IMG/VR virus record: IMGVR_UViG_3300035034_000721
Coordinates: 1-54,225 of that record
Direction: 5' to 3' (one strand)
Source of the DNA: a virus
Length of the DNA stretch: 54,225 nucleotides
Of the stretch, positions 26,268 through 33,677 are shown piece after piece. Numbering within the stretch: position 1 is the stretch's first letter; each line of letters opens with the position of its first letter. A program made the position numbers and the translations under genes. Under the pieces are notes generated by a model that saw nothing but the letters and a program-made list of their open reading frames with translations, ran no database searches and was not told the DNA's origin.

Positions 26268-26721
26268 TATAGTAACAGGTTACTTAAAGGGAGAAAGCTT
26301 AGCAGAAATAGCAGAGTTAATATTTCGCTCCCCTTCCTTCGTTAAAAATACTATTACCAAGGTAGGTGTACCTTCTCGAAAGTTAGAAGATGATGAGTGG
26401 AAGACAGAGTACCTCCCTGATGCGTGCGTATCTACTTCTTTTGACAAAGATCAGGTAGTATGGGCTGCAAAGTACCATAAACCTGCAATTATAGTAGATG
26501 AGGTGTCTGTAAACTACCAAGCTGAGAAGATGGGGTATGGAGATACTAATTACGAAACACAGTACTCTAGCAAGTGCTACAAAATATATGTACTTACAGG
26601 AGAGGACTTAGAGGACTACACTTCCAAAAGACTACCGGGGTTTAACGCCTTTGCACTCGCATATGACCTGGGTAACTTATCGCACTTAGAGGAGTACGGA
26701 GTTAAGCTAGAGAATATATAA
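26023..26721 (+). CDS. helix-turn-helix protein
   Basis: 232 residues from ATG 26023, no spacer to the preceding frame. An HTH is visible at about 32-50 (TKKEACSLLNIAYNTSRLQKIL) and another near 88-112 (ESLAEIAELIFRSPSFVKNTI), followed by a C-terminal domain of about 110 residues. Likely DNA-binding, perhaps a late-gene or replication factor. Confidence 0.7.
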   Translation: MARLVKTKEWEKLDSPNIQKVILLLNQDNPITKKEACSLLNIAYNTSRLQKILQEFEERKALRKKRISEKRGQPTSSEEIASIVTGYLKGESLAEIAELIFRSPSFVKNTITKVGVPSRKLEDDEWKTEYLPDACVSTSFDKDQVVWAAKYHKPAIIVDEVSVNYQAEKMGYGDTNYETQYSSKCYKIYVLTGEDLEDYTSKRLPGFNAFALAYDLGNLSHLEEYGVKLENI

Positions 26722-26741
26722 GGAAAGGTATCAAAAGTTTC

Positions 26742-26770
26742 TTGACTTTGATACCTCAACTCTGTATAAT
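26742..26770 (+). promoter_or_regulatory. sigma70 promoter
   Basis: TTGACT, 17 bp, TATAAT, leader ATACATATTGAAAG. GGTATCAAAAG...CTTTGATACC around the -35 box forms an inverted repeat (26727-26754), a possible operator. Confidence 0.87.
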
Positions 26771-26834
26771 ATACATATTGAAAGTTAGAACAGTCTGAAT
26801 TTCAATTTTTAACCAACTACAAAAAGGTAATTAC

Positions 26835-27203
26835 ATGAGCTGGACAGACGAAAAGAAAGAACAAGCAATTGAAGCATATAAGGCTGAAGAGCCAACTCCA
26901 GAAAACTCTATGGAGATTGTGAAAGCGATTGCCGAAGATTTAGAAGAGTCAGTAAACGGTGTTCGTATGATACTCACCAAAGCTGGTGTATATGTTAAGA
27001 AAACCCCTGCCGCTGGAGCAACCGCAACTGGCGAAACCAAAACCTCTACCCGCGTATCAAAAGCAGATGCTCAATCAAAACTAACTGCTGCAATAGTAGC
27101 CGCAGGTCGTACAGCCGATGCTGAAATTATTGACAAACTTACTGGTAAAGCAGCTATGTACTTAGCTGATGTTATCTCTGCTATCAACTCGAAGAAAGAC
27201 TAG
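26835..27203 (+). CDS. small DNA-binding protein related to the protein at 29609
   Basis: 122 residues, ATG after AAAGGTAATTAC. First half MSWTDEKKEQAIEAYKA...MEIVKAIAEDLEESVNGVRMIL is one Myb/HTH-like unit similar in layout to the units of the protein at 29609; the Ala/Thr-rich linker (TPAAGATATGET) joins a helical C-terminal unit. Probably binds DNA; abundant-protein codon choice and own promoter suggest high expression. Confidence 0.7.
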   Translation: MSWTDEKKEQAIEAYKAEEPTPENSMEIVKAIAEDLEESVNGVRMILTKAGVYVKKTPAAGATATGETKTSTRVSKADAQSKLTAAIVAAGRTADAEIIDKLTGKAAMYLADVISAINSKKD

Positions 27204-27248
27204 GTAATCCTAGTCCAACTCCTTAACAGTACAGCAGAAGATTCTGCT
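27198..27248 (+). other. two hairpins in an intergenic gap
   Basis: GACTAGG-TAAT-CCTAGTC (27198-27215) spans the stop codon of the previous gene, and AGCAGA-AGAT-TCTGCT (27233-27248 region) follows. No U-run, so perhaps mRNA-stabilising or processing structures. Confidence 0.4.
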
Positions 27249-27271
27249 AACCTGACTACAAAGGAGCGACT

Positions 27272-27538
27272 GTGAAGAAAGAAGATTTAGCACAGCAAGT
27301 AAAAAAGCATGGAGACGTGATAATCACTTTTCGAAGTGAGCACTCTCGTAAGTTAAAGTATAATGTATGTACACTAGATTTTAGTACTCCATATATTCAA
27401 AATAAGAGAAATAGGGCACAAGAGACGGAAGACACCTTATTACTATATTGTTGGGATACTGATTCTTATAGACTGATTAAACCCGCAAATGTAGTGAGTG
27501 TAGTGCCTTTAGCTAGTATATTAGGGAACAATATATAA
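27272..27538 (+). CDS. small SH3/WYL_2-like barrel protein
   Basis: 88 residues, GTG start after AAAGGAGCGACT. VIITFRSEHSRKLKYNVCTL, TPYIQ, LLLYCWDTDSYRLIKPANV: the strand pattern of the short phage proteins formerly DUF2693. Function unknown. Confidence 0.7.
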   Translation: MKKEDLAQQVKKHGDVIITFRSEHSRKLKYNVCTLDFSTPYIQNKRNRAQETEDTLLLYCWDTDSYRLIKPANVVSVVPLASILGNNI

Positions 27539-27837
27539 TGGAACTACACCAAGCTCCGGAAGAGTACCAAAGAATACTTCACTATGATGAGGTAAAGGAA
27601 ATACAGTTTCGTTTGACTGTTAGTACTTTCCGTGGTGTAGAGTACATTAGTATACGTAAGTACTATCTTGACTTTGAAGAAGAGTGGAGGCCTACACCTG
27701 AGGGAGTATCTATGCCAATAACTATAGAGAACTCTAGAGAGTTGTTTATAGGATTGACAGAAATACTGTCTCAAGCGGAGTCGAAAGAAGTCCTAGAAGA
27801 GTTTATGAGCGTAATCAAACCAATTTTGGAGAAGTAG
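27538..27837 (+). CDS. PC4-like ssDNA-binding protein
   Basis: 99 residues. FRGVEYISIRKYYLDFEEEW and PEGVSMPITIENSRELFIGLTEIL form the strand-helix core of the PC4 coactivator/YdbC family, which binds single-stranded DNA as a dimer. TAATG overlap with the gene before; next to the ligase gene. Likely helps in replication or late transcription. Confidence 0.75.
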   Translation: MELHQAPEEYQRILHYDEVKEIQFRLTVSTFRGVEYISIRKYYLDFEEEWRPTPEGVSMPITIENSRELFIGLTEILSQAESKEVLEEFMSVIKPILEK

Positions 27838-27839
27838 CA

Positions 27840-28772
27840 TTGAGTAATTTCTTAGAAACCGCTAGTAAAGCATACTATGAAGGAGAGCCTATATTATCTG
27901 ATGAGGAGTTTGACTCCTTGTCAAAGCGTCTCGGGTTCTCTAAAATAGGGCATAGTATTACTAATGGCATCGAGCACTTTGTGCCAATGTTCTCTCTAAG
28001 AAAGGTGTATTCAACAGATAAGTTTCCTGTTGAAATGTCTGGTTATGTTCAAAGCCCTAAACTAGATGGGGCTGCTGTATCACTTCTATATATAAATGGT
28101 AGTTTAGTATTAGCACTTACTCGTGGTGATGGAAAAACTGGTAGGGATATTACGGAGAAGATGGCTACACTAGTACGTGACTCGTTGGCTGGATACGATT
28201 TACAAGGCCATGTGCAAATCACAGGTGAAGTAATAGCTCCTCTCTCTATAGAGAACTCCAGGAATTACGCCTCGGGTGCTCTGAATTTGAAGAGTATGAC
28301 ACAATTCTCTGAGAGAGACATTACATTCGTTGCTTATGGAGTACAGGGAGTATTATCTTCCGAAACTTGGGAAGATTCTATGTCCTTGCTTAGAAGGGAT
28401 GGTTTTAATACTGTTGATACATTTGATAGTACTGAGTACCCTACAGATGGCACTGTATTTCGAGTAAACTCTTATAAAGACTTTACGAGTATGGGATATA
28501 CATCTAACCATCCCCGAGGCGCTTTTGCGTTTAAAGAAAATAAGCAAGGCGTACAAACTACCCTACTTGATGTAGTTTGGCAGGTAGGTAAAAGTGGTGT
28601 AGTTAGCCCTGTAGCTATACTAGAACCAATTGATATACTAGGAGCTACAGTATCAAGGGCAACACTACATAACATTGAGTACATTAATCAGCTTAACCTA
28701 GAGATAGGCTGCGAAGTTGAGGTTATTCGAAGTGGGGAGATAATACCTCGCATAGTTCGAAGAATTGATTGA
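27840..28772 (+). CDS. ligA: NAD-dependent DNA ligase, subunit A (adenylation and OB domains)
   Basis: 310 residues, TTG start after GGAGAAGTAGCA. Ia-like N-terminus (YYEGEPILSDEEFDSL), adenylation motif KLDG with Lys74, RGDGKTGRDIT, and an OB domain from about 215 (GVVSPVAILEPIDILGATVSRATLHN). Stops after the OB domain; zinc finger, HhH and BRCT are in the separate gene at 28846. T5 also has its ligase split in two genes. Confidence 0.92.
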   Translation: MSNFLETASKAYYEGEPILSDEEFDSLSKRLGFSKIGHSITNGIEHFVPMFSLRKVYSTDKFPVEMSGYVQSPKLDGAAVSLLYINGSLVLALTRGDGKTGRDITEKMATLVRDSLAGYDLQGHVQITGEVIAPLSIENSRNYASGALNLKSMTQFSERDITFVAYGVQGVLSSETWEDSMSLLRRDGFNTVDTFDSTEYPTDGTVFRVNSYKDFTSMGYTSNHPRGAFAFKENKQGVQTTLLDVVWQVGKSGVVSPVAILEPIDILGATVSRATLHNIEYINQLNLEIGCEVEVIRSGEIIPRIVRRID

Positions 28773-28790
28773 GATTATCAAAAATAACCC

Positions 28791-28819
28791 TTGACTTTCT
28801 CAACTCATTCTTATATAAT
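28791..28819 (+). promoter_or_regulatory. sigma70 promoter between the two ligase genes
   Basis: TTGACT, 17 bp, TATAAT, then ATACTCAATTAAAGGA before ATG 28846. Lets the B subunit be made independently of the A subunit. Confidence 0.87.
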
Positions 28820-28845
28820 ATATACTCAATTAAAGGAACTAATCA

Positions 28846-29604
28846 ATGACAGCAATAGTTGCTCCGACAGTTTGTCCTTCATGCGTTTCTCCATTAGTTT
28901 GGAAGGAACATATCCTTTTCTGTAAGAACCCTATGTGTTCATCTCAGAAAGAAAAAAAGATACTACATTTTGCTAAAACGCTGAAGATTAAAGGCTTAGG
29001 CCCTTCTGCTGTGTTAAAGCTAGGTATATCGGATATAGATGAAATATACTCATTAGAAGAGCAAGAAATGGCTAAGTTGTTAGGCTCTGAAAAGATAGCA
29101 TCAAAGTTAAAAGCGGAAATAGACAACTCTAGAAACGCTCCCTTGAATATGGTGTTACCAGCATTTAGTATTCCATTGATAGGCCAATCCGCTACAGACA
29201 AGTTATCAAAGTTTATAAATAATATTTCTGAAATAACGGATACCACTTGCAAGTTAGCGGGTCTTGGCCCTAAATCAACAGAAAATCTATTAAACTGGCT
29301 ACACCATGATTTTTCTTGCTACTACGATGGAGCATTACCTTTTGATTTTACTTTTATTAAAAGTGAAGTCAAGCTTACAGGTATTAAAGGAGTAGTTTGC
29401 ATTAGTGGAAAACTTAAGAGTTACAAAACTAAAGCAGAAGCAACACAATTACTAGAAGCCTCTGGTTACGAAGTAAAGTCCACCATAACTAAGCAGGTGA
29501 CTATATTAATTAACGAGAGTGGGGTTGAATCCTCAAAAACCAAAACTGCCAGAGAATCTGGCGTTGAAATAATTACTAACATAAACACAATACTGGAGAA
29601 GTAA
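28846..29604 (+). CDS. ligB: NAD-dependent DNA ligase, subunit B (zinc finger, HhH, BRCT)
   Basis: 252 residues. Cys10, Cys13, Cys26 and Cys31 form the zinc finger; LKIKGLGPSAVLKLGISDI and the following repeats are HhH units (about 45-160), and VKLTGIKGVVCISGKLKSYKT.. from about 176 is a BRCT domain. Together with subunit A it makes a complete ligase of about 560 residues. Confidence 0.9.
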   Translation: MTAIVAPTVCPSCVSPLVWKEHILFCKNPMCSSQKEKKILHFAKTLKIKGLGPSAVLKLGISDIDEIYSLEEQEMAKLLGSEKIASKLKAEIDNSRNAPLNMVLPAFSIPLIGQSATDKLSKFINNISEITDTTCKLAGLGPKSTENLLNWLHHDFSCYYDGALPFDFTFIKSEVKLTGIKGVVCISGKLKSYKTKAEATQLLEASGYEVKSTITKQVTILINESGVESSKTKTARESGVEIITNINTILEK

Positions 29605-29608
29605 AAAT

Positions 29609-30346
29609 ATGTCAAATAACCTTCCAAAATGGAATGACGAACGTACAGCAAAACTTGTAGCCTTTGTAGGCGACGAGACCCCAATATCACAAGAAACCGT
29701 AGCATCTGCGGCAGAGCATTTAGAAACTTCTACTCGCTCAATCGCAAGCAAGCTTCGTAAAATGGACTTCGACGTTGAGCTAGCCTCTAGCGTAGCAGCC
29801 CAGCGTTCTTACTCACCTGAGCAGGAAGACACTCTTCGCGCTTTTGTTGAGGGTAACAGTGGTCAGTACACTTACGGAGAGATTTCAGGTCACTTCGAAG
29901 ATGGTAAATTTTCGCCCAAGTCAATACAAGGTAAAATCTTGTCTATGGAGCTTACAGCGTTCGTTAAGCCTACAGAAAAGGTTGTTATACCTCGTTCTTA
30001 TAATGAAGCTGAAGAAGCTACGTTTATCGAAATGGCTTTAGGTGGTTCAACTGTTGAAGAGTTAGCAGAAGCCTTAGGTAAGACTGTACAGTCTGTTCGC
30101 GGTAAAGCTTTGTCATTACTACGTGGTGGTGAGATTAATTCTATTCCAGTTACTTCAAACAAGAAGGACACTGCAAAGACTGATCCTCTTGCCGATATTG
30201 CTGACGTAGCTAACAAAACTGTAGAAGAAATTGCAGGGCTTATCGGTAAGTCTCCACGAGGTGTAAAAACAATGCTTACTCGTAGAGGCTTAAACGTAGC
30301 TGACTATAAAGGCGCTGAACGTAAAGAAAAACTAGCCACTGCCTAA
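29609..30346 (+). CDS. multi-HTH DNA-binding protein, possibly T5 D5-like
   Basis: 245 residues. Four repeated Myb/HTH-like units: WNDERTAKLVAFVGDE.. (6-55), YSPEQEDTLRAFVEGN.. (66-115), YNEAEEATFIEMALGG.. (130-172) and VEEIAGLIGKSPRGVKTML (207-230). Position beside the ligase resembles the D5 DNA-binding protein of T5, which is needed for replication and late transcription; that identity is from memory and tentative. Confidence 0.72.
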   Translation: MSNNLPKWNDERTAKLVAFVGDETPISQETVASAAEHLETSTRSIASKLRKMDFDVELASSVAAQRSYSPEQEDTLRAFVEGNSGQYTYGEISGHFEDGKFSPKSIQGKILSMELTAFVKPTEKVVIPRSYNEAEEATFIEMALGGSTVEELAEALGKTVQSVRGKALSLLRGGEINSIPVTSNKKDTAKTDPLADIADVANKTVEEIAGLIGKSPRGVKTMLTRRGLNVADYKGAERKEKLATA

Positions 30347-30385
30347 TATAAGCTAAAGACACATTAAAACATAATTTTGTTTATT

Positions 30386-30412
30386 AACTCCCTTTTTTGG
30401 GAGTTATTTTTA
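30386..30412 (+). terminator. intrinsic terminator
   Basis: AACTCCC (30386-30392), loop T6, GGGAGTT (30399-30405), then ATTTTTAT. Placed after the DNA-binding protein gene. Confidence 0.85.
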
Positions 30413-30443
30413 TCTTTAGTATTATTAGTTCGGGGGAACTTAG

Positions 30444-31793
30444 TTGAATATTTCAAGTGCTTTAATTAAGCAAATAATTGCGTTACAAGACTCTGATACC
30501 TGGAGTTTGCTGAGACGTGACTATCTGCCATCTTCTTATCATAGAATATTTGTAGAAGTAACAAAGCACCAAGAGAGGTACCACGAGCTTCCCTCGTTTG
30601 ACGACCTAAGACTTAGCATTCGCGATGCTAATACAAAAGAAAAAGTCTTAGCTATTGAAGCCGTTGAAGTAGACGTAGATGCGCATACTTTACTCGAATA
30701 CTTAAAAAACGAGTACACTCAACGGCTTATTCTAAACTCTTTAGATGTTTACATAGATAATACCGTAGCGTTTGCAGATGCTTCTGAGAGTGTTCAAGCA
30801 TTACATGATATAATCCTTGATGTTGAGGATAAAGTTGATACCAAGCCACCAGCTGAAAGTATGCAACGTATATCACTATTTGAGCCAGAAGAAGAGCTTA
30901 GTAAGTATGTAGCCCTCGGTCTAAACGAGGAGTACGACCATAAGATAAAGTTCTCTCCTATAGACCTTATCTTAGTAGGTGGTAAGCGTGGTGCAGGTAA
31001 GTCTCTTACTTGTGCAAATGTAGCTAATAGTATTTACAATACTGGTAAGTCAATTATTTACTTTACTATCGAGATGGATGCAGTGCAAACGCTTCAACGT
31101 ATATGTTCAGTTGCGACTGGAGTATCATTCTCACGATTAAAGACAAAAAACTTATCTATCACTGAATGGGAGAAAGTAGTAGTATGGTGGGCATCGAGGT
31201 TTCATGAAAGCAATGAAGTTCTAGAGAGCTATAAGTCTCACAGAGATTTTGATAAGTTCCATATAGAGTTAACTACTAAGTGCAAACTAAACCCCTCACA
31301 CCAGATAGATATAGTTTACGATCCTTCACTTACTCTTAGTAAGATACGGTCTGAGTTAGACAAAAAAGTTGTTCCTTTAAATATAGGAATAATAATTGTG
31401 GATTACTTAAACCAGGTTAAAAGAAGTCACACACCCTCACGTGCTGGGCAGTATGACTGGGCAGAGCAGATAGAAGTTAGTAAAGCTTTTAAGAGTATGG
31501 CACAAGAGTATAAAGTTCCTTTCTTCTCACCTTATCAGACTGATGCTACAGGTGAGGCAAGATTTGCAAAAGGTATACTCGATGCCGCAGACGCAGCATT
31601 TGCACTTGATGCACATACACCAGAAGATGGATGTATTACTTTTGACTGCGTTAAAATGAGAAATAATCCTATGGATTCCTTTACCTCCACAGTTAACTGG
31701 GATAATCTACAAATGGGGCCAGAAACAGCTATTCATCCTTCAGATAAAGAGGATGAGGAAGTACGGGTAAAAGAAGATGTTTACGATTTATAG
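30444..31793 (+). CDS. DnaB-like replicative helicase
   Basis: 449 residues, TTG start after GGGGGAACTTAG. Walker A GGKRGAGKS at 179-187, Walker B IIIVDYLNQV near 313-322, and a switch-type FFSPYQTD near 353-360; N-terminal 150 residues are helical as in DnaB. RecA-like motor that unwinds the phage fork with the primase at 32486. Confidence 0.88.
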   Translation: MNISSALIKQIIALQDSDTWSLLRRDYLPSSYHRIFVEVTKHQERYHELPSFDDLRLSIRDANTKEKVLAIEAVEVDVDAHTLLEYLKNEYTQRLILNSLDVYIDNTVAFADASESVQALHDIILDVEDKVDTKPPAESMQRISLFEPEEELSKYVALGLNEEYDHKIKFSPIDLILVGGKRGAGKSLTCANVANSIYNTGKSIIYFTIEMDAVQTLQRICSVATGVSFSRLKTKNLSITEWEKVVVWWASRFHESNEVLESYKSHRDFDKFHIELTTKCKLNPSHQIDIVYDPSLTLSKIRSELDKKVVPLNIGIIIVDYLNQVKRSHTPSRAGQYDWAEQIEVSKAFKSMAQEYKVPFFSPYQTDATGEARFAKGILDAADAAFALDAHTPEDGCITFDCVKMRNNPMDSFTSTVNWDNLQMGPETAIHPSDKEDEEVRVKEDVYDL

Positions 31794-31816
31794 AGCTTAC
31801 CCCCACGGCTCTAACC

Positions 31817-31851
31817 AAAAAGCCTGGCTCTTCTTAGAGTCGGGCTTTTTT
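31817..31851 (+). terminator. intrinsic terminator after the helicase gene
   Basis: AAAAAGCCTGGCTC pairs with GAGTCGGGCTTTTT (two wobbles), loop TTCTTA, followed by T. Confidence 0.88.
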
Positions 31852-31948
31852 ACTAAATGCGCCAGCCAGCATAATTACAGAATATCCTCAAATATTACAT
31901 ACGTGGGTAATAAAGTACTTTTTCGAAATAGTTTCCAGTAAATACTTC

Positions 31949-31977
31949 TTGACTATACGTTCATAAGCCTGTATAAT
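31949..31977 (+). promoter_or_regulatory. sigma70 promoter of the primase operon
   Basis: TTGACT, 17 bp, TATAAT, leader ATATACATTAATTAGAAGAACTAGG. Confidence 0.88.
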
Positions 31978-32010
31978 ATATACATTAATTAGAAGAACTA
32001 GGATATTTAT

Positions 32011-32301
32011 ATGATTGTTCAAGGCTCTATGAAGCACACTTACTCAGGGCGTAAAATGAAGACATTTAGTCAGTCGAAAAGCAGTTTAGTATCCACGGGT
32101 ACTCTGAGTTGGGGTTCTTCGAACTATCGCAGACCTACGCAAGTAATAAAGTCACATGAGAGTGTTGGGTGCCAAACTACTATAACTGCTGATGCTGAGT
32201 TAAAAAGAAAAGAGTCTAAGAACTTTACTGTTGCTCCAGCCTACAATAACGGAGCTTACCAAGTAATTAGCTCAGGAAATGTGAAAGACATAGGAAGATA
32301 A
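32011..32301 (+). CDS. hypothetical basic protein
   Basis: 96 residues, ATG after TAGGATATTTAT; Ser/Lys/Thr-rich, low structure predicted (MKHTYSGRKMKTFSQSKSS). Co-transcribed with the primase; function unknown. Confidence 0.7.
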   Translation: MIVQGSMKHTYSGRKMKTFSQSKSSLVSTGTLSWGSSNYRRPTQVIKSHESVGCQTTITADAELKRKESKNFTVAPAYNNGAYQVISSGNVKDIGR

Positions 32302-32489
32302 TGGATGAGATAATTCAGCAAGCTTTTACAAAGGTACAAAAAGCTTTAAACGAAAGAGACTTAGATACTGCTATTGAAGGTATGAAACGACTTACAGATA
32401 ACTTATACTATCTGAACAGGTTTCAAGAAGAAGAATACCAGCTAATAGCTTGGCGACTTAAAAGATTAATATCGGAGTATAAAGTTTGA
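32301..32489 (+). CDS. small helical protein
   Basis: 62 residues, TAATG overlap before, TTGA overlap after. All-helical; function unknown. Confidence 0.65.
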   Translation: MDEIIQQAFTKVQKALNERDLDTAIEGMKRLTDNLYYLNRFQEEEYQLIAWRLKRLISEYKV

Positions 32490-33346
32490 ATGTAGAAGAC
32501 CTTTTAATAAAGAAGGGTATTGACTATAGGCAAAAGTCTCAAGACTTCATTGTAGCTTGCCTGAACCCAGAGCACGATGACTCAAACCCAAGTATGCGTA
32601 TTGATAAAGTAACAGGTATATTTAACTGTTTTGCTTGCGAGTACAAAGGTAGTATATTCTCTCTTTTCGGGCAGAAGCCTAATGCAATGCAAACGAGACG
32701 TGAGTTTCTAAAGAGAAAAATTAACAGCGTAAGAGCAGAAAGTGTTGGACTTAGTATTCCAAATGGCTCTATAATGTATACTGAAGATTGGAGAAACATC
32801 AAACCTGAAACTTACACTAAGTTTCAGGCATTTTTGTATGAGAATCCACACGACCCTAATGCGAGTGACTTTAGTGGTAGGTTGTGCTTTCCTATTACTA
32901 ATCTTTCAGGTCATATAGTAGCTTTTGTTGGTAGGCACATGGGTGGAGGTATACCTAAGTATCTAAACTCTCCTGCGGGTGCTAAGATGCCTTTATACCC
33001 TAAAGTAGTGCCTATACACAATTCTGTAATACTAGTGGAAGGTATATACGATATGTTAAACTTGCACGATAAAGGGTTAACAAATGCAGTATGTTGCTTC
33101 GGTGTAAAAAATGTAACTGAGGAAAAGTTGAGTATACTAATGATGCAAGGTGTAGAAAACATAATTACATTTTTAGACAACGATGAAGCTGGTCAGAAAG
33201 CTGTAGAGCGCATAGCAGATTTATGTGAGGTTGTAGGGCTATCAACACAAAATATAAAATATGGTTCAAAAGACGTTGACGCTGGTGCTTTAAGCGAAAG
33301 CCACGTTAGCAAATTAAAACGAAAGCTTTATGAAGAGGTTAGCTAA
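32486..33346 (+). CDS. DnaG-type DNA primase
   Basis: 286 residues, TTG start. CHC2-type zinc site Cys25, His30, Cys48, Cys51; toprim domain with VEGIYD near 182-187 and FLDNDEAG near 228-235. Compact primase without a helicase-binding C-domain, working with the DnaB-like helicase upstream. Confidence 0.9.
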   Translation: MNVEDLLIKKGIDYRQKSQDFIVACLNPEHDDSNPSMRIDKVTGIFNCFACEYKGSIFSLFGQKPNAMQTRREFLKRKINSVRAESVGLSIPNGSIMYTEDWRNIKPETYTKFQAFLYENPHDPNASDFSGRLCFPITNLSGHIVAFVGRHMGGGIPKYLNSPAGAKMPLYPKVVPIHNSVILVEGIYDMLNLHDKGLTNAVCCFGVKNVTEEKLSILMMQGVENIITFLDNDEAGQKAVERIADLCEVVGLSTQNIKYGSKDVDAGALSESHVSKLKRKLYEEVS

Positions 33347-33651
33347 TGTCAAACTATAATACAGAAGAGAACTCTGTTAGGGGAGATATATTTAAAGAAA
33401 GTGGTAAATGGTATACAACTACAACTATATCTACTACAGAAGAGAACTCTGTTAGGGTAGATATATTTAAAGAAAGTGGTAAATGGTATACAACTATATC
33501 TATTACAGATGCAGATTATACTGGCTGTGTATTTAAATCAGTTAGACAAGCCCTATCAAAAAGCATAGGGAGTGCTTATAAAGAAATGACAGCTGTGTGT
33601 CTAGAACCATATCATGAAAACTCCCACCCTATTATGTTTGTAATAAAGTAA
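33346..33651 (+). CDS. small protein with a recent internal duplication
   Basis: 101 residues, TAATG overlap. Two copies of TEENSVRxDIFKESGKWYTT, residues about 6-25 and 31-50, from a 75-bp period tandem repeat (33361 and 33436) with one mismatch in the first 60 bases. The remaining C-terminal part looks like a normal small domain. Function unknown. Confidence 0.7.
   Translation: MSNYNTEENSVRGDIFKESGKWYTTTTISTTEENSVRVDIFKESGKWYTTISITDADYTGCVFKSVRQALSKSIGSAYKEMTAVCLEPYHENSHPIMFVIK
33361..33513 (+). repeat. tandem 75-bp period duplication
   Basis: Both copies begin ACAGAAGAGAACTCTGTTAG at 33361 and 33436; 59 of the first 60 bases agree. It keeps the reading frame. Confidence 0.9.
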
Positions 33652-33677
33652 CTAGTACCCGAAACGTAAGGACGTTT

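Noticed and set aside
29466-29751. Minus-strand ORFs over the ligase B/DNA-binding genes
   Set aside because: Shadows of well-supported genes.
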